This document shows positions 1-8,927 of a DNA stretch of 26,082 nucleotides, one piece after another. Numbering within the stretch: position 1 is the first letter of the stretch; the number at the start of each line of letters is the position of its first letter. Below the pieces are notes generated by a model, which did no database searches, was not told where the DNA came from, and was given only the letters and a program-made list of their open reading frames with translations. The position numbers and the translations under genes are program-made. Origin of the DNA: Cymbomonas tetramitiformis (lineage: Eukaryota > Chlorophyta > Pyramimonadophyceae > Pyramimonadales > Pyramimonadaceae); assembly GCA_001247695.2 (NCBI GenBank), contig LGRX02030451.1:1-26082 (forward strand), in the 5' to 3' direction.

Positions 1-2286
1 CTCTGAGTTGTTCGTGGTGGGCCTTTCGGGCGGCATCCGTCGCTTCAAATAAGGCCTTCGCCAACGGCTCCTTGAGTGGGCGTTCAGGAAGTTCAACTCC
101 CAGGTGGTGCAACGCTGCTTTACACTCGGCCACCGTGTACCTGCAATGGCAGCCGACGCGTAAGACACACAGCTAAGACTCAGGTAGGCATAATACTTGC
201 AAGACCTAACAATGAAATCGAGGTGCTCGCAACCGACCAACGGGACGAACCAAAAATCGACGGACTCGACGTCCCTCGCTTTCTCCACGCACTTGCGCTC
301 GATCTCTTGTGGAGGTTTCCGCGGAAGGTCCTTGCTTAACACGTTGCGACCATCGGATAACACTTCGAACTGTTCGGGCATCGTCCGTTCTGGCACCTCC
401 TCCTGCACTGGCTTCTTGTGCCAGGCGTTCTCGTAAAGCTCCTTCAAATCCACAGGAGCCTGTGGGGTCGGCGTCGGTCCAGCCCAGACATCGTAGTCCT
501 CGGCGGTCTTGGGCAAGGGAAAGTACCCGAGCAACGTGTCCAGCGTGTCACTTGGAATACGGGAGTGGATGTAGTCGCACATGCGACTGAAAGCAGTGCG
601 AGTTTCCCTCTCTTCCTTCGGGTCTAGCGGCTTCACCCCTTCTAACGTGGGGCTGCTGTCGAAAGCTGGGTAAGTTTTCATTACCTCCAGGCCCTTACGG
701 AGATCCTCATCCACTCCGGCAGGCATGTGGTTTGCGTATTGTTCTCCAAACTTGTACTTCAGGCGTGTAACACCATCCACGTCCTTCTCGAAGTGCATCA
801 GGTGTGTACGCCTGACTTTCCCAGAATAGCCTTCAAACTTTGGGTTTATGTGCGGCTCCAGCCAAGCCTTGAAGTCCAACTGTTGGCCTTGTACGTCCGT
901 GATTTTGGTGAACTTCTTCACCGGCCAGCTTCGTAACCAGCCAATCCACGATTCCAGGGTCAACAGCCACACTCCAGATTTGCGCGCGTCTTTCCCAAAT
1001 ATGAACATCTTGATGAGTCCAAACCAACCGTCGCAGTCGTTATGGGTGTGCGCGACCATCAGACGGTGGAAGACAACCACGTTGTAAATATTGTAGTACA
1101 CCAACACCGCACAAAACGCGAACGTGTTCTTGTTCCAGTTTTCTGAGCCACCATCCAGCTGCAGATGAAGCTCCTTCCGGAAGTAGCGCTTGCCTGCGCG
1201 ACCTTGTGCGGTGTAGTGCAACAAGTTCCACAGTGTCGTGAGCAGCATGTTTGCACCCTTAGCCCCGCTCCAAGGGGGCCCAACGGAAAATAGAAGCAAC
1301 GAGCCATGAAGTATCGTGAGCTGCAGGTGTAGGTTAAAGAAATGCTGTTTCTTCTCGCTGATGCCCTTAACTTGATGCGGGGCATGCGGAACAACCGTGT
1401 TCTGATTTGCCGCGCCGTCCGCCGCTATGGAGTCGATCCGACCGTCAGGGTCAGAACCCTCCTTCCGCCTGAGGTCACAACACGTGCGTTGCAACCTGTG
1501 AATGTAGTCGTGTCGCGCGAAACGAGCAGAATAGGCGTCCCAGCGTGCAGGATCGCGACCCTGTTGTCCAAGAAGCTGAGCCCTCTCTGCACCCAGATCG
1601 TCACATGTCGTGCAGATTCCGGACACCTCCACCTTCGCCCTTACCGTTATGTCTCGAGCCTTGAGCAGGTTTTTCACGTATATTTTGAAGGTTTCAGCAC
1701 ATACTGCCCACTGGTCCTCTGTGTCGAACTTATACAAGTCGTACTGCACACCATAATCGATGGGTGGAATTTGGCGCGCACCACTTACCGGCATCCTCTG
1801 TGGTGCTCCTTTCAACATATTCGAATACGCCCACTCGCGGAACACCTCCTCGTGGTAGGAAATCTTCGTCACCACCGCCTTCGCCACAGGGAATGCAGTT
1901 GTTGCCGGTAGTTCCCCCTTCTCTTCAAGGATAAGTGCCTTATATCGCTGGTACGAGCTCCTGGGGAGCGCCCACACTATTCTGAACGCCTCCTCGCAGA
2001 TCTCCTTTTCGAAAAGCTTCAGGGTGCCAATAACACGCTCTCCAGACTCGCGCTTCACCATCGCTTTGCGCATAGTTGCCATAATGTAAGACTTGAACTC
2101 AGTTTGGCCCATGCGCTCCTTATGGTCCATATTGCCCTTGAATGTGCTGAACAAGAAACTGCAGGTCCGATCGCACCCACAGCTGAAACCGCCCTCGCAT
2201 AGTCCGGGAATATTGGACTGTGCAATTTGAAGAGTCTTCTGCTTTGACAATCTCCTGCCGCTGGAGTTGCTGCTATTGCTGCTCAT
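1..2286 (-). CDS. DUF7869-type DDE-like protein, partial at the window edge
   Basis: From the ATG at 2286 down to base 1 this minus-strand frame has no stop, so the gene continues past the left edge. The first 50 residues are Ser-rich, then Cys-rich. A Cys pair lies at about 225 and 228 (C-T-T-C-D-D-L). Acidic motifs follow at about 290 (AADGAANQ), 378 (LQLDGGSENWNKN) and 413-419 (AHTHNDCDGWFG). This order (C..C, D, then D with an N-rich loop, then HTHxDxD) is what I know from eukaryotic DUF7869 proteins, which are repeated in many genomes and suspected to be DDE-type transposase relatives. A 56-nt intron at 196-141 (GTATTA...TTGCAG) is likely. Splicing gives a C-terminal YTVAECKAALHHLGVELPE stretch that looks SAP-like (a DNA-binding fold), whereas the unspliced frame reads less protein-like. 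Family call moderate; transposase role inferred. Confidence 0.6.
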   Translation of the reverse strand, partial: MSSNSSNSSGRRLSKQKTLQIAQSNIPGLCEGGFSCGCDRTCSFLFSTFKGNMDHKERMGQTEFKSYIMATMRKAMVKRESGERVIGTLKLFEKEICEEAFRIVWALPRSSYQRYKALILEEKGELPATTAFPVAKAVVTKISYHEEVFREWAYSNMLKGAPQRMPVSGARQIPPIDYGVQYDLYKFDTEDQWAVCAETFKIYVKNLLKARDITVRAKVEVSGICTTCDDLGAERAQLLGQQGRDPARWDAYSARFARHDYIHRLQRTCCDLRRKEGSDPDGRIDSIAADGAANQNTVVPHAPHQVKGISEKKQHFFNLHLQLTILHGSLLLFSVGPPWSGAKGANMLLTTLWNLLHYTAQGRAGKRYFRKELHLQLDGGSENWNKNTFAFCAVLVYYNIYNVVVFHRLMVAHTHNDCDGWFGLIKMFIFGKDARKSGVWLLTLESWIGWLRSWPVKKFTKITDVQGQQLDFKAWLEPHINPKFEGYSGKVRRTHLMHFEKDVDGVTRLKYKFGEQYANHMPAGVDEDLRKGLEVMKTYPAFDSSPTLEGVKPLDPKEERETRTAFSRMCDYIHSRIPSDTLDTLLGYFPLPKTAEDYDVWAGPTPTPQAPVDLKELYENAWHKKPVQEEVPERTMPEQFEVLSDGRNVLSKDLPRKPPQEIERKCVEKARDVESVDFWFVPLVGCEHLDFIVRSCKYYAYLSLSCVSYASAAIAGTRWPSVKQRCTTWELNFLNAHSRSRWRRPYLKRRMPPERPTTNNSE
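141..196 (-). other. Probable 56-nt intron of the minus-strand gene
   Basis: On the minus strand the donor is AA|GTATTA and the acceptor is CCATTGCAG|GTAC. Joining residue AA to G restores a Lys codon and leads into the SAP-like stretch. The intron has no stop in the exon-1 frame, but its length is not a multiple of three. The unspliced frame also stays open to the edge, so splicing cannot be proven from stops alone. Confidence 0.5.
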
Positions 2287-3191
2287 CGTGCGAGACGCGT
2301 ACCGTTGTTATGTTGTTTCATATTTGAACGCTTACCTGATATGAGGGTCCTGGTTTCCTAGAACTTGGGAAGGGCGATGACAGTGACCGCCCAAGTTTTC
2401 GAAGACTTGGGCGGGGCGATGACAGTGACCGCCCAAGTTTTCGAAGACTTGGGCGTGGCGATGACAGTGACCGCCCAAGTTTTCGAAGACTTGGGCGTGG
2501 CGATGACAGTGACCGCCCAAGTTTTCGAAGACTTGGGCGGGGCGATGGCAGTGACCGCCCAAGTTTTCGAAGACTTGGGCGGGGCGATGACAGTGACCGC
2601 CCAAGTTTTCGAAGACTTGGGCGGGGCGATGACAGTGACCGCCCAAGTTTTCGAAGACTTGGGCGGGGCGATGACAGTGACCGCCCAAGTTTTCGAGAAC
2701 TTGGGCGGGGCGATGACCATGACCGCCCAAGTTTTCGAAGACTTGGGTGGGGCGATGACCGTGACCGCCCAAGTTTTCGAAGACTTGGGCGGGGCGATGA
2801 CAGTGACCGCCCAAGTTTCCGAGAACTTGGGCGGGGCGATGACAGTGACCGCCCAAGTTTTCTAGAACTTGGGCGGGGCGATGACCGTGACCGCCCAAGT
2901 TTTCTAGAACTTGCGCGGGGCGATGACAGTGACCGCCCAACTTTTCGCAGACTTGGGCGGGGCGATGATAGTGACCGCCCAAGTCGCCCAAGTTTCCTAA
3001 GACTTGGGCGGGGCGATGACCGTGACCGCCCAAGTTTCCTAAGACTTGGGCGGGGCGATGACAGTGACCGCCCAACTTTCCTAAGACTTGAACGGGGCGA
3101 TGATAGTGACCGCCCAAGTTTTCGAAGACTTGGGCGGGGAGTTTCGCAGGGTTAAACAGAGCCCGTTGTGCTGCATACAAAACTTTTCGCA
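2287..3191. promoter_or_regulatory. Divergent intergenic region, likely bidirectional promoter
   Basis: The two flanking genes start head to head, at 2286 (minus) and 3192 (plus), and 85% of the gap between them is the palindrome array. Whatever drives both genes must lie in or beside the array, which leaves about 87 bases on the left and 53 on the right. I see no convincing TATA box. Promoter function is inferred from arrangement only. Confidence 0.5.
2374..3138. repeat. 42-bp tandem array, 18 copies, each with a palindrome
   Basis: Eighteen consecutive units, of which seventeen are 42 bp and one (near 2962-3012) carries a 9-bp insertion. The unit core is CCGCCCAAGT, then TTTCGAAG, then ACTTGGGCGG. 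This is a near-perfect 28-nt dyad with TTCGAA at its centre. The linker between dyads (GGCGATGACAGTGACCGCC) is itself partly symmetrical. Copies 1-7 are almost identical, while copies 11-17 are more diverged around the centre. A partial unit precedes the array at about 2358-2372. Because 42 is 14 codons, long open frames run through it on both strands. I regard these as by-products. Confidence 0.95.
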
Positions 3192-6100
3192 ATGTCATCT
3201 TTTCTACCGTCAATTGTAATAGGTCTTTTGGAGGAGGTGTTTCATGATGATAAACTTCTGGAAGATATCCAGAAGTTTAAGAATGACGGCACGCAGTTGA
3301 AGACGGATTCGGCGGTGATAGCGCGGTGCGTCGGGAAGCAGAAGGCGGGTGTTGATAAAGATACGCTAATAGATTTGGGCTCGTCCATCGAGACAAAAGA
3401 AGATCTCGCTCAGCTTGAATCTCTTCGGATCGTAGACGAAGCAGGGTTTGCGTATCTTCGGAAAGGTTGCCTGTTCAGCTTGCACTCGGAAGATGCGTCG
3501 CGTCGGTTGGTGGACATAGACATAATGCGACGGTTCGATCGCTTAAAAAAAGTTTGCGCACCTTGGACCGGAGACAGCGACGACCAAAAGGCGAAAACGG
3601 AGTGGGAACGATATGCCCACCAGACTTGCGTGGATCTTCTGGAGGAAATGAGGGATAGGGCAGCCGTGTCTGTCTCCTCTCAACCATCATCCCCAGGTAC
3701 TGTTCGAAAACCTAATTTTCACTTTGGCGCGTCCTCCGTGTTCTTGATGGAACATGGCGTGTCCTCAGGTACGGTGCCGGGAGATGCGTTCGTCCGCACG
3801 CACCTCTGCAGCATTCTGAAAGAACCATCTGAAGGAGGGGCACCTCGCTTGCTTCGGGGGAACGATACGGACCGTGGGGAACTGGTTGCTCTCAATCTCG
3901 CCGCCGAGATTACGGACCCTCCGAACTATGTTTTGTGTGTTGTTTTTTACACAATACAGGACAAGAAGGTCATGGTCCGATATTTAGATCCTGCGTCGAC
4001 AGGACATCTTATGGAGGTTCCTCTAGAAGTGGATCTCGACCCACACTACATCGTGCAGCCTGAAGGTCGCGAGGCTTTCAATCTGGGGCAGCGGATGTTG
4101 AGCCTGCTTCAGGATGCCCACAGTCGAAAGTTGGATGAGTCCGAACGGCAGGAACTTGACAGGTATTTCGACGAAATGACTTACGAGGACGCGAAGTTTG
4201 CGGTATATATGGGGCAACAGTTGCCTGCCGGGTCGGCCTTCAGAGAAGTGGCGCTCATGACGAACGACGAGATCGACACTGTGCACGATGGGTTACCGTA
4301 TGGCTCGGGGAAACCAGAAACACCAGCTGAACCAACATTTATCCAATCAGCACCAGCGCATGATTGGGATCCGCACGGTAGGAGCCTTTATCGGATAAAG
4401 CTGCTGCAGAAGAAGTACGAGCTTCTGCAGGACGGCAGTGACAACAGCGGACAGAGCAGCGCACATGCAAGCGAAACTACAGGCGTTGGTGATCCCCGAA
4501 CAGTCGCTGAAATGGAAACCAAGCGTCGCGACAGCCTTGCACCCACTGACGTCTCGGATTTGGCTAAGACAGCGTCTGAAGTCTTGGAGCAGGGGGACTT
4601 GGGGGAGACGGCGGTGTCCTCTGGCGAAGCCAGTGGTCCTACGTTGTTGAATCAGGTACCAGAAATCGTGGACCTCCCGGGCATCATTTTGACTGGGTTG
4701 GAAGAGGAGACCGATCAAGGGTGGGATCCCGTAGCGCTGGCACAAATGGTACTTCAAGACAACCCCATTGCTACCGAAGAACACGAGACGAGGGGTGCGG
4801 TGGCTGACCAGCGCATGCAGGTAATTGAAAATTGGACGTTGCAGGCGCCATACACCTACGCTGACCTGGTCCCGATGTTGCAGAACAGTGGCTGTGAAAT
4901 CAGCGAGCCATTTATTTTTAACCAGGATCATACCCCGGAGATGGAAGAAGTGCTTAAAGGTTCTGCAGCCTGCACGGACGCCACCGACCCTTCGACCTGG
5001 GAGCCCAAAAGCGAAAAGGAGCCGGAGCCGCAACGATGGGGGTTTCTTCTGTCCTTCAAGCTGAAGAACAAAAGGCTGCAACCCGAGTTGGTGTTCGTTT
5101 CGACGGTGAAGACCATGTTGTACGAGATGCCAAAGGACTGTCCTTACGCCGACGCCATCCTTATATTGCATCCCCGACACGATTGCGAAGTATTGCCTAC
5201 TGTTCCCGAGGCACTATTTTTTGTATCGAAAAGTTCCAGGAGGTGGAGGGTATTACGAGGATTGCACTGCCAGCAGGCAAAGGTCCTATAGATAAGCTCA
5301 AAACCACGATATCAGCCGACCCGAAGACCAGCCCGAAATATCTCGACGCGCGTCTTTCCGAGGAAGTGGGGAACAGCGGGGTGATTGTCAGTTATCAGAA
5401 GTTTGTTCCTGATCAGCAGGTAAACAAGATACTGAACAAGAGCGGCATACTGGAGGGAAAGTCGATCATCCCAGCCTTCAAGGCTTCTATCAAGTGCGAG
5501 CGGTACCTGGAGTTCCGGTTTGAAGTGGTGCAAGGGATGAGGGTGTCCACCACCATGCACAAGGAGTTTCGTGGTGTCCACAGGTTCGTTTGCCTGACCA
5601 TGAACCTGTCACTGACCCAACTTCATTTGTAACACATTCGTTTGTAGTACATAGTCAAGATATATGAATAAGGAGGTTGTTGGTGCCCACAGGTTCGTTT
5701 GCCTGACATGGGTTGGCCAGTGGCACGCCACTTACATGGCGATAAACGGCAATGACCCCAAGCCGGGCGACGTTACTTGCACGATGTTCCAGGCTTCCGC
5801 TGTGTATGAGCGGAAGCTGGAGATGAAGCGAAAGGAGAAGTATGCCGGCGACTACCCGCACGTGCGAATAACAAAGAAGAGTGGCTCGAAGGCTTCTCTG
5901 ACAGGCGTCGTCACGCGCCTGGTGGAAGACAGGAAAGATGGGCCGATAACCAAACCTGAAATTGAGAAGGAGAACGAGCACTACAGGTTGTTCAATAAGG
6001 TCCTGGGGATGTTCTGGAAGAAGATCGAGGAAGCAGAGAAGCTGGGCAAAGAGGCTGGTGGGAAGTTTGAGGCTAGGAAGTGGTGCTTGGCGGGCAGCCA

Positions 6101-7743
6101 ATTCAATAAAAACGCCCCTGCGCGAGTAGTGGGGAAGATCATCTTAGGCAACAAGGGCCAAACCGCCGTGTATGAGGATTTCCCGACTGGAAGCTCGCGG
6201 AAGCCGCCTTCCACCCTGAAGACCACGACCCCTATCCCAGGCGGGAAGGGCAAAGCCCCGGTAGTGCGTGTACCTATGGATCTTGCCGAAGAGGATGACA
6301 GCAGCGACGAAGACATGGGCGACGTCGGACGGCGAGGGGGGAAGAAGCAGCCTCCGCCGGAAGCAGTTGCCATGCATGTGGCTAAGCAGGTGAGTACGGA
6401 GTTTTGCTTGAGTTACAATCGTCTGTTTGTTTTGTTACAGCTTGGTACGTACTGACCGATGTTTTGTTACGCATGGACGGACCTCCGCAGAACGTGAAAG
6501 AGGGGGAGTTGAGGAGTGCCTTGCTCGCGGTGTCGGTGAACGACGAGACGCGGAGGCTGCAGAGCGTCGGTGACAAGCGGAAACGTGAAGAAAGCGAGCG
6601 GGACCTTAATGAGGTGAAGAAGGCCAAGGAAGCAGTGGAGGCCGAGAAGAAGAAGGCGGATGAGACACTGGCGAGCCTTCGAGAAGAGATGCAGAAGAAG
6701 GTGGAGGATGAACGTCTTCGTGGGGAAAAACAGCTGGCTTCGGCCCTGTCTGCCGAGCGAGACGAAAGCCGTAAGACAGTGGAGCTCCTTACGACGAAGC
6801 ACGCTGAAGCCCTGCAGATGCAGATGGCCGAGGCGAAGCAACGGGAGGAGACTCGTGCCGTGGAGCACCAAACAACATTAGGTTCATTCTGGTCAGGGCA
6901 GCAGGTGTTGCTGGAGGAGAACACGAAGGCGCAACAGGCTTTGCTGGAGGAGAACACGAAGGCGCTTACTTCTCGGGACTCGCTTTTGAAGGAGGCACAG
7001 GAGTCTTTCCAAAGGACCACTGCCGAGACTGCGAAAATGGCCCACGAGGCCCAGGCGAAGATGCTCGAAAATAATGCACTGGCCCAACAGAGGATGCTAG
7101 ACAAGAACGCGGACACCTTGAAGGAGATTAACAATCACCACGCCTCGGAGGCTGCAGCGATGAGGGAGATCCTGAAGACAGCCGTGCAGGTAGGAGCTAG
7201 TTGTTACGTTCAAGTTGTTTGTGTTTATTGTGGAGGAGGGAACTCTGGCTTGAGGTCCAGATTGAAAGACACGGAACTTGTAACTGGTGTGGGGGGGGGC
7301 GGTTGGTACGTCACCGGTAACAGGCAGTAACAGCAGCAGGCCCGTTCGCCCAAATGTTCCAACTGGGCGGAGGAGGCTTTTACCCGGGAGCGCCGGCGCT
7401 CGGCGCAGGAGGAGGGTCACCTGCTTTAACGACGCCAACGGGCTCCAAAGTCCCGGGAGCCTCTCCTCCATCACGACCGGCGATGTTCGCTTCTCCACCA
7501 CGACCAGGTCCGCAGTGGCCAGGTCAGTTCGACCTCACCCCGGCGGCGAAAGCTGACGCTGAGAAGATAGGAGAAAGCCTCTGGACAGACTTGAAGTGCG
7601 AGGACACGGACAAGAAACGGTCGGCGATCGCACAGTACAACGGGTACAAGGAGCTCGCCCAGCACCTGGAAGTGTCTGAACAAGTTCTGCGCGCCAAGGT
7701 GATTGTGCAAACGTTTGACCTGTACATGTCTGTTAGCAAATAG
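3192..7743 (+). CDS. Novel four-exon coiled-coil protein with one frame break
   Basis: I do not recognise the family. The first ATG is 3192 (MSSFLPSIV); the open frame begins slightly upstream without an ATG. Proposed exons are 3192-5583, 5693-6389, 6491-7189 and 7324-7743, with GT-AG introns (donors GTTCGT, GTGAGT and GTAGGA) that keep frame, ending at TAG. Exon 1 changes frame near the T6 run at 5217-5222: frame 0 runs to a stop at 5291, while the sensible protein continues in the -1 frame (FCIEKFQEVEGITRIALPAG onward). Exon 2 is basic, then acidic (EEDDSSDEDMGD). Exon 3 is a charged coiled coil of roughly 200 residues with a repeated LLEENTKA motif. Exon 4 starts Gly/Pro-rich and ends in a helical, charged tail. 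The gene is divergent from the DUF7869-type gene and may be its partner, which is inference. The gene is either a pseudogene, a frameshifting gene, or carries a sequencing error at T6. Confidence 0.6.
5584..5692 (+). other. 109-nt intron flanked by duplicated exon sequence
   Basis: The stretch ending CACAGGTTCGTTTGCCTGAC occurs at about 5579-5598 and again at 5688-5707, inside a longer similar segment of about 40 bp (5561-5599 and 5670-5708). Splicing at the first AG|GT and before the second gives a continuous HRFVCLTWVGQWHATY reading. The exact junction is ambiguous within the repeat. Without splicing the frame stops at 5630-5632. Confidence 0.65.
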
Positions 7744-8167
7744 GTAGTTATGCTTAATAAGCCAGCCAGCAAACGAACTGAGAGATCGCACCTGCACTGC
7801 CATCGTATGTACCGGCCTGTACAATGAATAATACCGCGCCCGCAAGAAAACCCCTAACCCTGGGTGCTTTGCCTGTTCAAATAAAGACTGTATATTTTCA
7901 TAGCACCAACGTCTTATCTGGTAGCATTCTTCGTGCCTTTTGTCGGTTTTTGTTGATTTTTTTGTGCTACGCACACAGTTACAGTCTCGTGCAGACCTAC
8001 ACCCCCTAGATTTAAGGTTGGTGCCACCGCTTTTAACATTAAAGCCTCCCATTCTCGGGGTGTATGTAAGATATGATGAACAAAAGTTTCTTCAGACTCA
8101 GTTTGTTTGGAATGACTTTGACGTATCCAATCTGAAAACATCGTCATTATCACCACTTTCAACAAAT
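7744..8167. other. Gene-free 3' flank of the coiled-coil gene
   Basis: This holds the likely 3' UTR and AT-rich DNA. I see no supportable gene. The last 50 bases (from about 8118) resemble the 3' half of the 163-bp repeat unit that follows, so they are probably a diverged partial copy. Confidence 0.6.
7880..7885 (+). terminator. AATAAA polyadenylation-type signal
   Basis: A canonical AATAAA hexamer lies 137 bases past the stop at 7743, in an AT-rich stretch. It is a reasonable 3' end for the coiled-coil gene, but the motif is short and could occur by chance. Confidence 0.35.
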
Positions 8168-8819
8168 GGCGCTTGAGCACCACCCGAATCACGGTGACAA
8201 ATCGCCTGGAAACCCCAAATTTCGGGCTATACCCTAAAATTTCAAATTTTTGAATAACGTGTCATTATCTACTCTCCAAATGCTATCTAGTCATATAAAA
8301 AAAACATCGTTATCATAACTTCCGCCGATTGACACCTGAGCACCGCCCGAAACGGGGCGAAAAATCGCCTGGAAACCCCAAATTTCGGGCTATACCCTAA
8401 AATTTCAAATTTTGAAATAACGTGTCATTATCTACTCTCCAAATGCTATCTTGTCATATAAAAAAAACCTCGTTATCATAACTTCCGCCGATTGACACCT
8501 GAGCACCGCCCGAAACGGGGCGAAAAATCGCCTGGAAACCCCAAATTTCGGGCTATACCCTAAAATTTCAAATTTTGAAATAACGTGTCATTATCTACTC
8601 TCCAAATGCTATCTAGTCATATAAAAAAAACCTCGTTATCATAACTTCCGCCGATTGACACCTGAGCACCGCCCGAAACGGGGCGAAAAATCGCCTGGAA
8701 ACCCCAAATTTCGGGCTATACCCTAAATTTTCAAATTTTGAAATAACGTGTCATTATCTACTCTCCAAATGCTGTCTAGTCATATGAAAAAAACCTCGTT
8801 ATCATAACTTTTCAAAAAA
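8168..8819. repeat. 163-bp tandem repeat, four copies
   Basis: Units begin near 8168, 8331, 8494 and 8657. Copies 2-4 differ at only a handful of positions; copy 1 diverges at its start. The unit has a GC-rich head (GAGCACCGCCCGAAACGGGG), a CCAAATTTCGGGCTATACCC segment, and an AT-rich tail with a run of six to eight A. The last copy ends where the retroelement reading frame opens (8823). It may be a minisatellite or satellite. I see no coding in it. Confidence 0.95.
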
Positions 8820-8829
8820 TGAGAATATA

Positions 8830-8851
8830 ATGAGACACCCGCGTGTCTCAT
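8830..8851. repeat. 22-nt hairpin at the left edge of the retroelement
   Basis: ATGAGACAC, a 4-nt loop CCGC, then GTGTCTCAT: a perfect 9-bp inverted repeat. It lies between the 163-bp repeats and the retroelement coding frame. Function unknown. Confidence 0.8.
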
Positions 8852-8927
8852 TTTTGCGATATGGTCGTTTATCGTGCGCGCCACGGGCGTCTATGCTGGC
8901 GTGCACCGTGTTCGTGCGGAAGGTTGG

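Noticed and set aside
1342..1911. 189-aa plus-strand frame inside the left gene
   Set aside because: It is antisense to the uninterrupted minus-strand frame with DUF7869-type motifs and has no motif of its own.
2374..3138. CRISPR-like array because of palindromic repeats
   Set aside because: Units are contiguous with no unique spacers, and the surrounding genes are eukaryotic with introns.
2332..3213. Long open frames through the 42-bp array on both strands (HRPAQVFENLGG-type repeats)
   Set aside because: A 42-bp unit is 14 codons, so any stop-free unit gives long frames. They overlap on opposite strands and have no non-repeat domain.
4347..5180. 277-aa minus-strand frame
   Set aside because: Antisense to the coiled-coil gene; no domain and no supporting context.
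6382..7134. 250-aa Ser/Phe-rich minus-strand frame
   Set aside because: Typical antisense shadow of a Glu/Lys-rich coiled coil on the plus strand.
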